The position numbers and the translations under genes were made by a program. Source: Dactylosporangium aurantiacum (lineage in GTDB: Bacteria > Actinomycetota > Actinomycetes > Mycobacteriales > Micromonosporaceae). Taken from it: DNA of 64,000 nt. Of the stretch, positions 38,787 to 46,750 are shown piece after piece; within the stretch, counting starts at the first letter, position 1; the number at the start of each line of letters is the position of its first letter. Under the pieces are notes generated by a model that had not been told where the DNA came from, did not search any database, and saw only the letters and a program-made list of their open reading frames with translations. Location of the stretch: contig NZ_JNYJ01000001.1 in the NCBI RefSeq assembly GCF_000716715.1, positions 62,001 to 126,000 of the forward strand. The letters are read 5' to 3'.

Positions 38787-39766
38787 AGCGTCGCCGAGAG
38801 GGCCTTGACCGGCATGCTGAGCTCGTCGAGCAGGGCGAGGTCCTGCTCGGGGGAGCGGCCCAGCGTGGTCAGGTAGTTGCCGACGATCACCGCGTTGACG
38901 CCGCCGAGGAGGCCGTCCCGGGTGCCGAGGTCGCCGAGCGTGATCTCGCGGCCGCCGGCGTACCGCAGCAGGGTCCTCGGCAGGGCCAGCCGGAACGCGG
39001 CGACGGCCCGCAGCGCGTCCTTCGGGTCGAGCACCGGCTGGTCGCTCAGCGGCGTGCCCGGGCGCGGGTTGAGGAAGTTGAGGGGCACCTCGTGCGGGTC
39101 CAGCTCCTGCAGCTGGATCGCGAACTCGGCCCGCTGCTCGACGGTCTCGCCGAGGCCGAGGATGCCGCCGCAGCAGACCTCCATGCCGGCCGCACGGACC
39201 ATCCGCAGCGTGTCCCAGCGCTCCTGCCAGGTGTGCGTCGTCACCACCTGCGGGAAGTGCGACCGGGCGGTCTCCAGGTTGTGGTTGTACCGGTGGATGC
39301 CCAGCGCCGACAGTTGGTCGACCTGGTCCTGGGTGAGCATGCCCAGCGACGCGGCGATGTTGATGTCCACCGCCTCGCGGATCGCGGCGACCCCGTCGGC
39401 CAGCTGCGTCATGAGCCGCTGGTCGGGGCCGCGCACGGCGGCGACGATGCAGAACTCGGTGGCCCCGGTCGCCGCGGTCTGCTTCGCCGCCTCGACCAGC
39501 GACGGGATGTCGAGCCAGACGGCGCGCACCGGCGAGGTGAACAGCCCCGACTGCGAGCAGAAGTGGCAGTCCTCGGGGCAGCCGCCGGTCTTGAGCGAGA
39601 CGATGCCCTCGACCTCGACCTCCGGCCCGCACCACGTCATCCGCACCTCGTGCGCGATCGCGAGATATTCGGGCAGCTCCTCGTCGGAGCAGCGCAGCAC
39701 CGCGAGCACACCGTCCAGGTCGAGCCCGACCCCGGTGTCCACGACGGCCTTGGCAGCAGCAAGCAT
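38783..39766 (-). CDS. bioB: Biotin synthase
   Basis: BioB is the radical-SAM enzyme inserting sulfur into dethiobiotin. The 327-residue protein has the CxxxCxxC cluster motif at Cys63-Cys67-Cys70 ([13 protein letters not shown]), followed by family segments [56 protein letters not shown] and [17 protein letters not shown] ends seven bases before the ATG (minus strand), suggesting a leaderless message. It is divergent from bioF-bioD and overlaps bsaP downstream. Confidence 0.97.
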   Translation of the reverse strand: MLAAAKAVVDTGVGLDLDGVLAVLRCSDEELPEYLAIAHEVRMTWCGPEVEVEGIVSLKTGGCPEDCHFCSQSGLFTSPVRAVWLDIPSLVEAAKQTAATGATEFCIVAAVRGPDQRLMTQLADGVAAIREAVDINIAASLGMLTQDQVDQLSALGIHRYNHNLETARSHFPQVVTTHTWQERWDTLRMVRAAGMEVCCGGILGLGETVEQRAEFAIQLQELDPHEVPLNFLNPRPGTPLSDQPVLDPKDALRAVAAFRLALPRTLLRYAGGREITLGDLGTRDGLLGGVNAVIVGNYLTTLGRSPEQDLALLDELSMPVKALSATL

Positions 39767-39884
39767 GCACGTACCTTACAAAACGTTAGGGCCGGACGGG
39801 TGGCGCGAAGTTGTTCAGTTACTTTGTCCACATCGCACAAACGGCATCGTAGGGGTTCGACAACGACCTGGGGAGGGCGCCGCC
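39767..39884. promoter_or_regulatory. Divergent bioB / bioF control region
   Basis: 118 bp between the divergent biotin genes. It holds the TAAGGT hexamer of bioB (39773-39778, minus strand) next to an AACGTT palindrome (39782-39787), an AT-richer stretch GTTGTTCAGTTACTTTG around 39812-39828 unlike the surrounding GC-rich sequence, and the GGGGAGGG ribosome site of bioF (about 39870-39877). A biotin-responsive regulator is plausible but I see no confident operator. Confidence 0.45.
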
Positions 39885-41057
39885 GTGGAGAACGGAACCT
39901 GGCTGTCCACGCTGGACGGTGAGGCCAGGGCCCGCCGGGCCGCCGGGCTGCGCCGGGAGCTGCGGCCCCGCGCCGCCGGCGACGACGTCGTCGACCTGGC
40001 CGGCAACGACTACCTCGGGCTGTCCCGGCACCCCGACGTGCTCGCCGCCGCCGCGCGGGCCCTCGCCGACTACGGGCTCGGCGCGACCGGGTCGCGGCTG
40101 GTGCGCGGCTCCACCGAGGCGCACCACGCCCTGGAGGACGGGCTCGCCGGGCTCCTCGGCGCGCCGGCCGCCCTCGTCTACTCCTCCGGCTACCTGGCGA
40201 ACCTCGGCGCGATCCGGGCCCTGGTCCGGCCGGGGACCCTCGTGGTGTCCGACGCGCACAACCACGCGTCCATCGTCGACGGCTGCCGGCTCGCCTGCGC
40301 CGGGCGCGCCGCCCGGGAAGGCGCGGGCACCGTCGTCGCGCCGCACGCCGACCCCGGCGCCGTCCGCGCGCTGCTCGCCGCGGACCCGCACCGGCCCGCC
40401 GTCGTCGTCACCGAGAGCGTGTTCTCCGTCGACGGCGACCTCGCGCCGCTCGCCGAGCTGTACGCCGCCTGCCGCGAGCACCCCGGCGGCGCGCTGCTGC
40501 TCGTCGACGACGCCCACGCCCTCGGTGTGATCGGGCCCCGCGGCGCCGGCGGGGTCGCCGCCGCCGGCCTGGCCGGGCGGCCCGGCGTGATCGTCACCGC
40601 CACCCTGTCGAAGTCCCTCGGCGCCGCCGGCGGGGTCGTCGCCGGCCCCCGCGAGCTGCGCCGCCAGCTCGTCGACACGGGCCGCACGTTCATCTACGAC
40701 ACCGCCCTGCCGCCCGCCGTCGCCGCCGGCGCGCTCGCCGCGCTCGACCTGCTGGCCGGCGGCGACCACCTGCGCGCCGAGCTCGCCGCCCGGGCCGCCA
40801 CGGCCGTGGCCCGGCTGCGCGCCGAGGGCCTCGACGTGCCGACCCCCGACGGCGGCGTCATCTCCGTCGCCGCGCCGAGCGCCGACGAGGCGTTCGCGTG
40901 GGCGGCCGCCTGCCGCGAGCGGGGGGTCGCGGTAGGCTGCTTCCGCCCACCGTCCACACCGGACGGCCGGTCGCGCCTGCGGCTCACCGTCAACGTCGGC
41001 GTGCCGGCGGCGGCGTTCGAGCACGCGCTCGACATCGTCGTCAAGGAACGGCCCTGA
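39885..41057 (+). CDS. bioF: 8-amino-7-oxononanoate synthase
   Basis: BioF is a PLP enzyme condensing pimeloyl thioester with alanine. The 390-residue protein starts VENGTWLSTLDGEAR at a GTG with GGGGAGGG; the far longer open frame upstream is the antisense of bioB. Motifs: GNDYLGLSRHPDV, GATGSRLVRGSTEAHHALE, VSDAHNHASIVDGCRLA, VDDAHALGVIGPRGAG and the PLP lysine in TATLSKSLGAAGG. bioD follows 32 bp later. Confidence 0.95.
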   Translation: MENGTWLSTLDGEARARRAAGLRRELRPRAAGDDVVDLAGNDYLGLSRHPDVLAAAARALADYGLGATGSRLVRGSTEAHHALEDGLAGLLGAPAALVYSSGYLANLGAIRALVRPGTLVVSDAHNHASIVDGCRLACAGRAAREGAGTVVAPHADPGAVRALLAADPHRPAVVVTESVFSVDGDLAPLAELYAACREHPGGALLLVDDAHALGVIGPRGAGGVAAAGLAGRPGVIVTATLSKSLGAAGGVVAGPRELRRQLVDTGRTFIYDTALPPAVAAGALAALDLLAGGDHLRAELAARAATAVARLRAEGLDVPTPDGGVISVAAPSADEAFAWAAACRERGVAVGCFRPPSTPDGRSRLRLTVNVGVPAAAFEHALDIVVKERP

Positions 41058-41089
41058 CCGCCGACGCAGCGCGCCCCCGAAGGACCACC

Positions 41090-41956
41090 GTGACCGACCC
41101 GCACAGCGCAGGCCAGCACCCCGCCGACCCCGGCACCGCCGAGCACCGCGGGGGTGACCCGCGCGACGGGATGGGCGCGGAGGCGCTGCTCGCCGAGGCG
41201 CTGCGGTCCGAGGCGCTGCTCTCGGAGGCCGCGACCCCCGCGGCGACCGAGCCGATCAGCGGGGCCGTCGTCATCACCGGCACCGACACCGGCGTCGGCA
41301 AGACCATCGTGACCGCCGCCATCGCCGCCGCCGCGACCGCCGCGGGGCGCCGCGTCGCGGTGGTCAAACCCGCGCAGACCGGCACCGCCGACGGCGACGA
41401 GCCCGACGCCGCGACGGTCGCGCGCCTCGCCGAGCCCGTCACGGTGCGGACCCTGGCGAGCTTCCCGGACCCGCTCGCCCCGCTCGCCGCCGCGCGGGTC
41501 GCCGGGGACGACCCGCTGACCGCGGTCATGGCGCAGCTCGCCCTGCGCACCATCATCGAGGAGCACGACATCACGCTCATCGAGGGCGCCGGCGGGCTGC
41601 TCGTGCCGATGGGGGAGGGCGGCTGGACGGTCCTGGACCTCGCCGCCGCGCTCGGCGCCACCGCCGTCGTCGTCGCCCGCGCCGGGCTCGGCACCCTCAA
41701 CCACACGGCGCTGACCCTGCGGGCGCTCGCCCACCGCGACGTCCCCGCCGCCGTCGTCATCGGCGCGTGGCCGGCGGAGCCGCAGCTGGTGCACCGCACC
41801 AACCTGCACGACCTCGCCGGTGACCTGGTCGGCGCCGTCCCCGAGGGGGCGGGCGCACTGACCCCGGCCCTGTTCCGCCGGGAGGCGCCGCACTGGCTGG
41901 CGCCGCTGCTGCACGGCCGGTTCGACCCCGTCGCGTTCCGGTCCCACAGCCGCTGA
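41090..41956 (+). CDS. bioD: Dethiobiotin synthetase with N-terminal extension
   Basis: BioD is the ATP-dependent carboxylase that closes the ureido ring of dethiobiotin. The P-loop is VVITGTDTGVGKTIVTAA near residues 61-78, with KPAQTG and the LIEGAGGLLVP segment. The protein is 288 residues, about 50 more than usual: the N-terminal extension contains three Glu-Ala-Leu repeats (EALLAEALRSEALLSEA) from a short in-frame DNA repeat. The GTG has GAAGGA upstream; a later start cannot be excluded. bioA is not in the window. Confidence 0.92.
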   Translation: MTDPHSAGQHPADPGTAEHRGGDPRDGMGAEALLAEALRSEALLSEAATPAATEPISGAVVITGTDTGVGKTIVTAAIAAAATAAGRRVAVVKPAQTGTADGDEPDAATVARLAEPVTVRTLASFPDPLAPLAAARVAGDDPLTAVMAQLALRTIIEEHDITLIEGAGGLLVPMGEGGWTVLDLAAALGATAVVVARAGLGTLNHTALTLRALAHRDVPAAVVIGAWPAEPQLVHRTNLHDLAGDLVGAVPEGAGALTPALFRREAPHWLAPLLHGRFDPVAFRSHSR

Positions 41957-42233
41957 CCGGCCGCCCGCCACCGGGGACCCCGCCGGTCGCCGCGACCGCG
42001 GGCGCGGGCGTCGGCGTCGGCGTCGGGAGGGCCGCGCCGGTCGCCGCGCTCCCGCCCGTCGCCGGCGGGTCAGGGACCTGGCCGGGCGGGCCGGGCGTCC
42101 GCGTGCGAAAGGCCGCGCCGGTCGCCGCCACCGCCCGTCGCCGGCGGTCCAGGAGCCTCCGGCGGGAGACGGCCGCCGAACGTCGGCGTTTCAGAGGACC
42201 GCGCCGATCGATGGGACGCGGTACGGTCACGCA
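41957..42233 (+). other. 277-bp GC-rich intergenic region with short duplications
   Basis: No gene is evident. GGCCGCGCCGGTCGCCGC occurs twice (about 42030 and 42110), each followed by a CCCGTCGCCGGCGG-like block, and GGCGTC is repeated four times near 42008-42026. A TACGGT hexamer at its right end precedes the antitoxin-like gene. Confidence 0.6.
42222..42227 (+). promoter_or_regulatory. -10 hexamer of the VapBC-like pair
   Basis: TACGGT ends seven bases before the ATG at 42234, indicating a leaderless transcript for the two-gene unit. Confidence 0.5.
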
Positions 42234-42398
42234 ATGACCGAGATCGACCCCGGAGCCGGCGCCGCCCCGCCGCCCGCACCCGACGACGAGCGCCACGCCC
42301 GCGCCCGCCGGCGGCTCGACGACGCGGGAGGCCGGGTCACCGCCGAGGCCCGCGCCGAGTCCCGCGAGCAGGTGCGCGAGATCATGGGCTGGTCATGA
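42234..42398 (+). CDS. Small antitoxin-like protein upstream of a PIN-domain gene
   Basis: A 54-residue hydrophilic protein, MTEIDPGAGAAPPPAPDDE at the start, then an Arg/Ala/Glu-rich predicted helix ending REQVREIMGWS. The ATG of the PIN-domain gene overlaps its stop (ATGA). Small size, charged helix, preceding position and coupling match a VapB-type antitoxin, but no ribbon-helix-helix or AbrB DNA-binding motif can be identified. Role by context only. Confidence 0.6.
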   Translation: MTEIDPGAGAAPPPAPDDERHARARRRLDDAGGRVTAEARAESREQVREIMGWS

Positions 42399-42793
42399 CG
42401 GACCTGACCGCCGTCACCGGCCTCGTGCTCGACCCGTCCGCGGTCCTGGCGTACACGCAGGGCAAGGCCGGCGTCGACGACCTCGTGAGCACCGTCCTCG
42501 CCGACGGCGGCGCCGTCGTCGTGCCGGCCGTCGCGCTCGCCGAGACCCGCAGCGAGCTCGCGTACGCCGAGGAGCTCGCCCGCCTCGACACCCTGCTCGG
42601 CACGGTCACCGTCGCACCGCTCGACGGCGGCGACGCGGTCGGCCTGGGGCGGCTCGCGTCGCGGCTCAACGGCACCCTGGGCCTCGCCCACGCCGTCGCC
42701 GAGGCGCACCGCCACGAGGCCCGCCTGCTCACCGCCCACGGCCCCACCGTCCGGCGCACCATCGGCGAGCTGGACGGCATCGTCGACCTCTGA
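42395..42793 (+). CDS. PIN-domain protein (VapC-like, active site incomplete)
   Basis: A 132-residue PIN-fold protein. The first Asp is present (GLVLDPSAVLAYTQG) and a Glu in ALAETRSEL, but the C-terminal acidic positions read GLAHAVAEAHRHEARLLTAHG, with His where family members usually have Asp. It may therefore be a weak or inactive ribonuclease, or use a variant site. It overlaps the small upstream gene, forming a toxin-antitoxin-like pair. Confidence 0.78.
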   Translation: MTDLTAVTGLVLDPSAVLAYTQGKAGVDDLVSTVLADGGAVVVPAVALAETRSELAYAEELARLDTLLGTVTVAPLDGGDAVGLGRLASRLNGTLGLAHAVAEAHRHEARLLTAHGPTVRRTIGELDGIVDL

Positions 42794-42850
42794 CCAGGAC
42801 GCCGCCGACCCGCCGCGGAAGGCGTCGCGCCGGGCGGGTGGGCGGGGTCC

Positions 42851-43549
42851 TCAGGGCGCCAGCCGGCTCGCCGTGGCCAGGACGCTCGCGGGCAGGGTCA
42901 GCCGGAACGAGGTCTCGTCGAGGCGGACCTCGCCGCCGCACAGGTTCGCCACGGCGCTGGCGACCCGCAGGTCGGCGGGGCGCTGCGGGTCGCTCGGCCG
43001 CGGGTGCGGCGCGGTCAGCTCGCCGTGCGCGACGATCTTCGCGTCGATCGCCGGGACCGGGTCGGCCCGCAGCGCGATCTCGATGTGCGCCCGGCTCGGC
43101 GCCGCCGTGGCCAGCCACAGCACGAGCTGCCCGACCAGGTGCCGGCAGACGAGGTCGTCGACGGCGACCAGGACCGTCGCCGGCGCGTCCGCGTGGATGC
43201 TCACCGCGCCGGCGACCGCGACCCGCCGCGCCAGGTCCACGGCGTCGCGCAGCACCGCGACGAGGTCGGTCGTGCCCGGCCGGGGCGGGCCGTCACCGGC
43301 GCCGGCGGCCGGGCGGCCGGCAGGGTCGGTGGCGGCGAGCGGGAGGACGACGCCGTCGACGTACCGCTGCAACCGCACGGCGTTGCGGTCGATCGCGTCG
43401 AGGCACGCCACGCCCTCGCTCAGCGCCTCCGCCGCGGGCGCGCCGGCCAGGTCGTCGCGCAGGAGCCGGGTGTAGGCGAGGATCGACGTCAGCGGGGTGT
43501 GCAGCTCGTGCCGTAGCCGCGCCGCGGGGTTGTCGCCGGTGGAGAACAC
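42851..43549 (-). CDS. Stand-alone histidine-kinase-like protein with degenerate ATPase domain
   Basis: A 232-residue soluble protein. The HisKA H-box is intact near residue 14 (LRHELHTPLTSILAYTRLLRDDL). The following HATPase-like region retains only an outline: the N-box reads HLVGQLVLWLATAAPS without the key Asn, no DxGxG motif is found, yet the end (ASAVANLCGGEVRLDETSFRLTLP) matches the last helix and strand of the fold. There is no sensor domain, membrane span or adjacent response regulator. I read it as a pseudokinase or phosphotransfer scaffold. GTG start with AAAGGAA upstream. Confidence 0.7.
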   Translation of the reverse strand: MFSTGDNPAARLRHELHTPLTSILAYTRLLRDDLAGAPAAEALSEGVACLDAIDRNAVRLQRYVDGVVLPLAATDPAGRPAAGAGDGPPRPGTTDLVAVLRDAVDLARRVAVAGAVSIHADAPATVLVAVDDLVCRHLVGQLVLWLATAAPSRAHIEIALRADPVPAIDAKIVAHGELTAPHPRPSDPQRPADLRVASAVANLCGGEVRLDETSFRLTLPASVLATASRLAP

Positions 43550-43634
43550 ACGCGTTCCTTTCGCCAGCCCCTGCAGGGCCCGACATCGACGCTAACCGGC
43601 GTCCGGGCCGCCGTGTCCGCGCCCGGCGATCAGG

Positions 43635-44282
43635 TCACCCGATCGGGAGCAGGTGCTGCGCGCTCCGTGACGGGCGCCGCCACGCCTGGTCGGGCAGGTG
43701 GTCGCGGCGCAGCGCCTCGCGCAGCTGGGTCTGCACCGCCGACGGGTCCACGCCGGCGTCCACGACGGTGAACCCGGCCGCCTCCGGCAGCTGCCGGTAC
43801 GCCACGTCCGACGCCGTCAGGTAGTCCAGCTCCTCGTGGTCCTTGCCCCGCGCCTCGACCCTGGCCTGCGCCACCGGCGGCGGCACCGCCAGGTAGAACA
43901 CCAGCTCGGGCTGCGGCAGCAGGCGGAACAGCAGCCGGGCCAGCCGGGGGCTGCCGCCACGCACCGTGATGCTCGTGTACTGGCAGTAGGTGTACCGGTC
44001 CATGACGGCCACCGTGCCGGTCAGCCGCGACAGCAGCAGCGCCCGGGTGATCGCCAGGCCCCGCAGCAGGGTCTCGATCAGCAGGAACAGCCGGACCCCG
44101 AGCAGGTGCTCGGCGTCGCGCCGGCCGAGCCGCTGCGCCAGCCGGCCGAAGAAGACCCGTCCCGCGGCGTTGCGGTGGTAGCGGGCCGGGGTGCCGCTGG
44201 CGTCGAGCCAGTCGGCGAGCCACCGCGCCTGGGTCGACTTGCCGGCCCCGTCGATACCAATCAGTGCCACTGTACGGATCAT
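43635..44282 (-). CDS. Thymidylate-kinase-like P-loop kinase
   Basis: A 215-residue nucleoside-monophosphate-kinase-like protein. The P-loop is ALIGIDGAGKSTQARWLADWL at the very N-terminus, VAVMDRYTYCQYTSI resembles the DRY/DRF motif of dTMP kinases, and LVFYLAVPPPVAQARVEARGKDHEELDYL the LID region. It differs from housekeeping Tmk in sequence, so true substrate is uncertain. TACCGT ends eight bases before the ATG (minus strand), suggesting a leaderless transcript. Confidence 0.82.
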   Translation of the reverse strand: MIRTVALIGIDGAGKSTQARWLADWLDASGTPARYHRNAAGRVFFGRLAQRLGRRDAEHLLGVRLFLLIETLLRGLAITRALLLSRLTGTVAVMDRYTYCQYTSITVRGGSPRLARLLFRLLPQPELVFYLAVPPPVAQARVEARGKDHEELDYLTASDVAYRQLPEAAGFTVVDAGVDPSAVQTQLREALRRDHLPDQAWRRPSRSAQHLLPIG

Positions 44283-44360
44283 CTTCCCAACGGTAAGCCG
44301 TCGGCGGTGAAGCGCCCGTGAAGGTGCACCTATCCGACTGATCGCCGCACCGGAGCGGGC

Positions 44361-45215
44361 CTACGGCAGCACGACGACGCTGGTGCCGCTGGGGATCGCG
44401 TCGAGCAGGATCTTCTGCGCGGCGGGCGGCATCCGCACGCACCCGTTGGACCGCCGGTAGCCGAACTCGTCGCGGTACCAGGCGTGGATGCCGGTGTGCG
44501 CGTCCTGCAGCCCCTCGGCGACGGCGCCCTTGTCGTCGGGGACGGCGCCGAGGGCGAGGACGTCGAGCCCCGCGTAGACCTTGCTCGGCAGGCTGGAGCG
44601 GCCCAGGACGAACGTGCGTCCCAGCGGGGTCGGGGTGGCGGCCGCGCCGACGGTCACGGTCCAGGTGTGCTGGGCGACGCCGTCGCGCAGCCAGGTGAGC
44701 GTGTACGCGCCGCGCCGCACGACGAGCTGGTCACGCAGCGGCACCGTGCTCCAGCCGCCCGCGGGGAGCCAGCCGACGCTGCGGTTCAGCGTCGGCAGCA
44801 GCACCGCGACCCAGCCGGCCCGCCGCGCCACGATCGGCATGACCAGCCGCACGCCGCTGATGTCGGGGGTGAGGTACGCGCGGGCGGTGCCACCGGGCGC
44901 GTCGTACGCGGCGAGCTTCGCCGTCGGGTGCAGCGCCTCGGTCAGCGGGACCGTCGAGGACTGGTCGGGGTCGGCGGGGAAGCCGGCCGCGGCCCGCGTG
45001 TAGGTGATCGTCGGGAGGCCGGCGGCGGCCGGCGCGGCCGGCGGGGTGGTCGCGGCGGCCGGTGGTGCAGGCGACGCCGACGAGGGGGCCGGCGCGGCCG
45101 GGGTCGCGGCGGGCGCCGGCTGGGCCCGCGGCTTCGGCGGTCCGCCGCAGGCGGCGGACCCGCCGGTGAGGCAGAGCGCGAGCGCGGTGAGGGCGGCGGC
45201 GCGGCGCACGAGCAT
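44361..45215 (-). CDS. L,D-transpeptidase lipoprotein (YkuD domain)
   Basis: A 284-residue lipoprotein. The signal peptide RRAAALTALALCLTGGSAAC ends in a lipobox Cys, followed by a ~45-residue Pro/Ala linker. The C-terminal YkuD domain (about 165-284) carries the catalytic HTGIHAWYRDEFGYRRSNGCVRM, with His about 244 and Cys about 259. Such enzymes form 3-3 peptidoglycan crosslinks or attach proteins to the wall. The middle part (PGGTARAYLTPDISGVRLV) may be an SH3-like segment. TACCGT lies just upstream of the ATG, fitting a leaderless mRNA. Confidence 0.92.
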   Translation of the reverse strand: MLVRRAAALTALALCLTGGSAACGGPPKPRAQPAPAATPAAPAPSSASPAPPAAATTPPAAPAAAGLPTITYTRAAAGFPADPDQSSTVPLTEALHPTAKLAAYDAPGGTARAYLTPDISGVRLVMPIVARRAGWVAVLLPTLNRSVGWLPAGGWSTVPLRDQLVVRRGAYTLTWLRDGVAQHTWTVTVGAAATPTPLGRTFVLGRSSLPSKVYAGLDVLALGAVPDDKGAVAEGLQDAHTGIHAWYRDEFGYRRSNGCVRMPPAAQKILLDAIPSGTSVVVLP

Positions 45216-45250
45216 CCGTACACGGTAGCGGGGCGGCCGGCGGCCGTCTG

Positions 45251-46696
45251 TCACCCCGTCCGGCGGGACGCGCGGTCCAGCAGGTCGAGGGCGGCGGGCA
45301 GGTCCGCGGCGGTGACCGTGCCGTAGCCGACGACCAGCCCGTCGGCGGTGCCCGGCGCGGTGTCGGGGGCGGCGGCGAAGAAGTCGGCGAGCCGCTCGAC
45401 CGCGACCCCGGCGTCGCGCAGCCGCGCCACGACGCCCGGCACGTCGACGTGCCCGGCGGCGAGCAGCGTCACGTGCAGCCCGGCCGAGGACGGCACGAGC
45501 GTGAACCGGTCGGCGAGGACCCCGCGGGCGGCGGCGGTGACGAGGTCGTGGCGGTGCGCGTACACCCGCGTCACGGTGCGCACGTGCCGGCGCAGCAGCC
45601 CCTCGTCGATGAAGGCGGCCAGGGCGGCCTGCGCGCCGGGCTCGACGTGCCAGTCCACCAGGCGCTTCGCGGCCAGCAGCGCCGGGCGCAGCGACGCCGG
45701 TGCCACCAGGAACCCCAGCCGCAGCGCCGGCAGCAGCGTCTTGGCGAACGACCCGACGTAGACGACCCGGCCCGCCCGGTCGAGGCTCTGCAGCGGCTCC
45801 AGGGGCCGGTCGGAGTAGCGGAACTCGCTGTCGTAGTCGTCCTCGACGATCGCGGCGCCGTGCCGCTGCGCCCACCCGAGCAGCGCGGTGCGCCGCGGCA
45901 TCGTCATGGGCACGCCCAGCGGGTACTGGTGCGACGGGGTCACGTACACCAGCCGCGCCGCGCGGGGCAGCGCGTCCACGACCAGGCCGGAACCGTCGAC
46001 GGGGACCGGCACGACGTGCGCGCCGAGCGCCTCGAACGCCAGCCGCGCCGGCCGGTACCCGGGCTCCTCCACGGCCACGACCGTGCCGGGCTCGACGAGG
46101 ACCCGGCCGATGAGGTCGAGGCCCTGCTGGGCGCCGTGGGTGACGATCACGTCGGCGGGCGACGCCCGCACCGACCGGGACAGCCCCACCGACCGGGCGA
46201 CCGCCGCCCGCAGCGCCGGCAGGCCGGCCGGGTCGCCGTAGTCGGCGGTGGCGCGCAGCGACCGGGCCAGCAGCCGCCGCCAGGTGGCGAGGGGGAACAG
46301 CGTGCCGTCCGGGTGGCCGGGCCGCAGGTCGTAGCGGGCCGGCGGCACCGGCGGCACCCGGTCGAGGGCCTCGGTCACCGCCGCCCAGCGCGGCGACGGG
46401 CGCAGCGCGCCGACCGGCGCCCGCCGCGACCCGGCCGCCGGCGCCGGCATCGCCACGAACGTGCCGGCGCCGGCCCGCCCCTGCAGGAACCCGTCGCCGA
46501 CGAGCCGGTCGTAGGCGGCGGCGACGGTGTTGCGGGACACGGCGAGGCCGCGGGCGAGCTCCCGGCTCGGCGGGACCCGCTCGCCGGCGCGCAGCCGGCC
46601 GTCGAGGATCGCGTCGCGGACCTGCCGGTAGATGCGGTCGGTGCGGTCGCCGCGGCCAGCGAGGCTGATGTGCAGATCCAACTTGGCCCAATGCAT
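45251..46696 (-). CDS. MocR/GntR-family PLP-dependent regulator
   Basis: A 481-residue regulator starting MHWAKLDLHISLAG. N-terminal GntR winged helix: IYRQVRDAILDGRLRAGERVPPSRELARGLAVSRNTVAAAYDRLVGDGFL; C-terminal aminotransferase-like domain with PLP-lysine region YVGSFAKTLLPALRLGFLV and EDDYDSEFRY. This is the PdxR/GabR-like type. It diverges from an amino-acid permease gene, with 54 bp between them rich in TTGGC/GCCAA repeats, so it most likely controls that permease. Confidence 0.92.
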   Translation of the reverse strand: MHWAKLDLHISLAGRGDRTDRIYRQVRDAILDGRLRAGERVPPSRELARGLAVSRNTVAAAYDRLVGDGFLQGRAGAGTFVAMPAPAAGSRRAPVGALRPSPRWAAVTEALDRVPPVPPARYDLRPGHPDGTLFPLATWRRLLARSLRATADYGDPAGLPALRAAVARSVGLSRSVRASPADVIVTHGAQQGLDLIGRVLVEPGTVVAVEEPGYRPARLAFEALGAHVVPVPVDGSGLVVDALPRAARLVYVTPSHQYPLGVPMTMPRRTALLGWAQRHGAAIVEDDYDSEFRYSDRPLEPLQSLDRAGRVVYVGSFAKTLLPALRLGFLVAPASLRPALLAAKRLVDWHVEPGAQAALAAFIDEGLLRRHVRTVTRVYAHRHDLVTAAARGVLADRFTLVPSSAGLHVTLLAAGHVDVPGVVARLRDAGVAVERLADFFAAAPDTAPGTADGLVVGYGTVTAADLPAALDLLDRASRRTG

Positions 46697-46707
46697 TCGG
46701 TGATCAA

Positions 46708-46743
46708 TTGGCACTTCAACCATGCCAAGCCCGAGCCTAGCGT
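46708..46743. promoter_or_regulatory. MocR/permease divergent promoter with TTGGC repeats
   Basis: TAGCGT (46738-46743) ends eight bases before the permease GTG; TTCAAC (46715-46720) is 17 bases upstream as a possible -35. An inverted repeat TTGGC-N11-GCCAA (46708-46728) brackets this -35, and a third TTGGC lies at 46683-46687 inside the MocR coding start. Likely MocR-binding sites; inference from position and repetition. Confidence 0.5.
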
Positions 46744-46750
46744 CGAGGGC

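Noticed and set aside
38877..39884. Extended start for bioF reaching into bioB
   Set aside because: The extra 336 codons are antisense bioB; the GTG at 39885 has a ribosome site and starts at the family's N-terminus.
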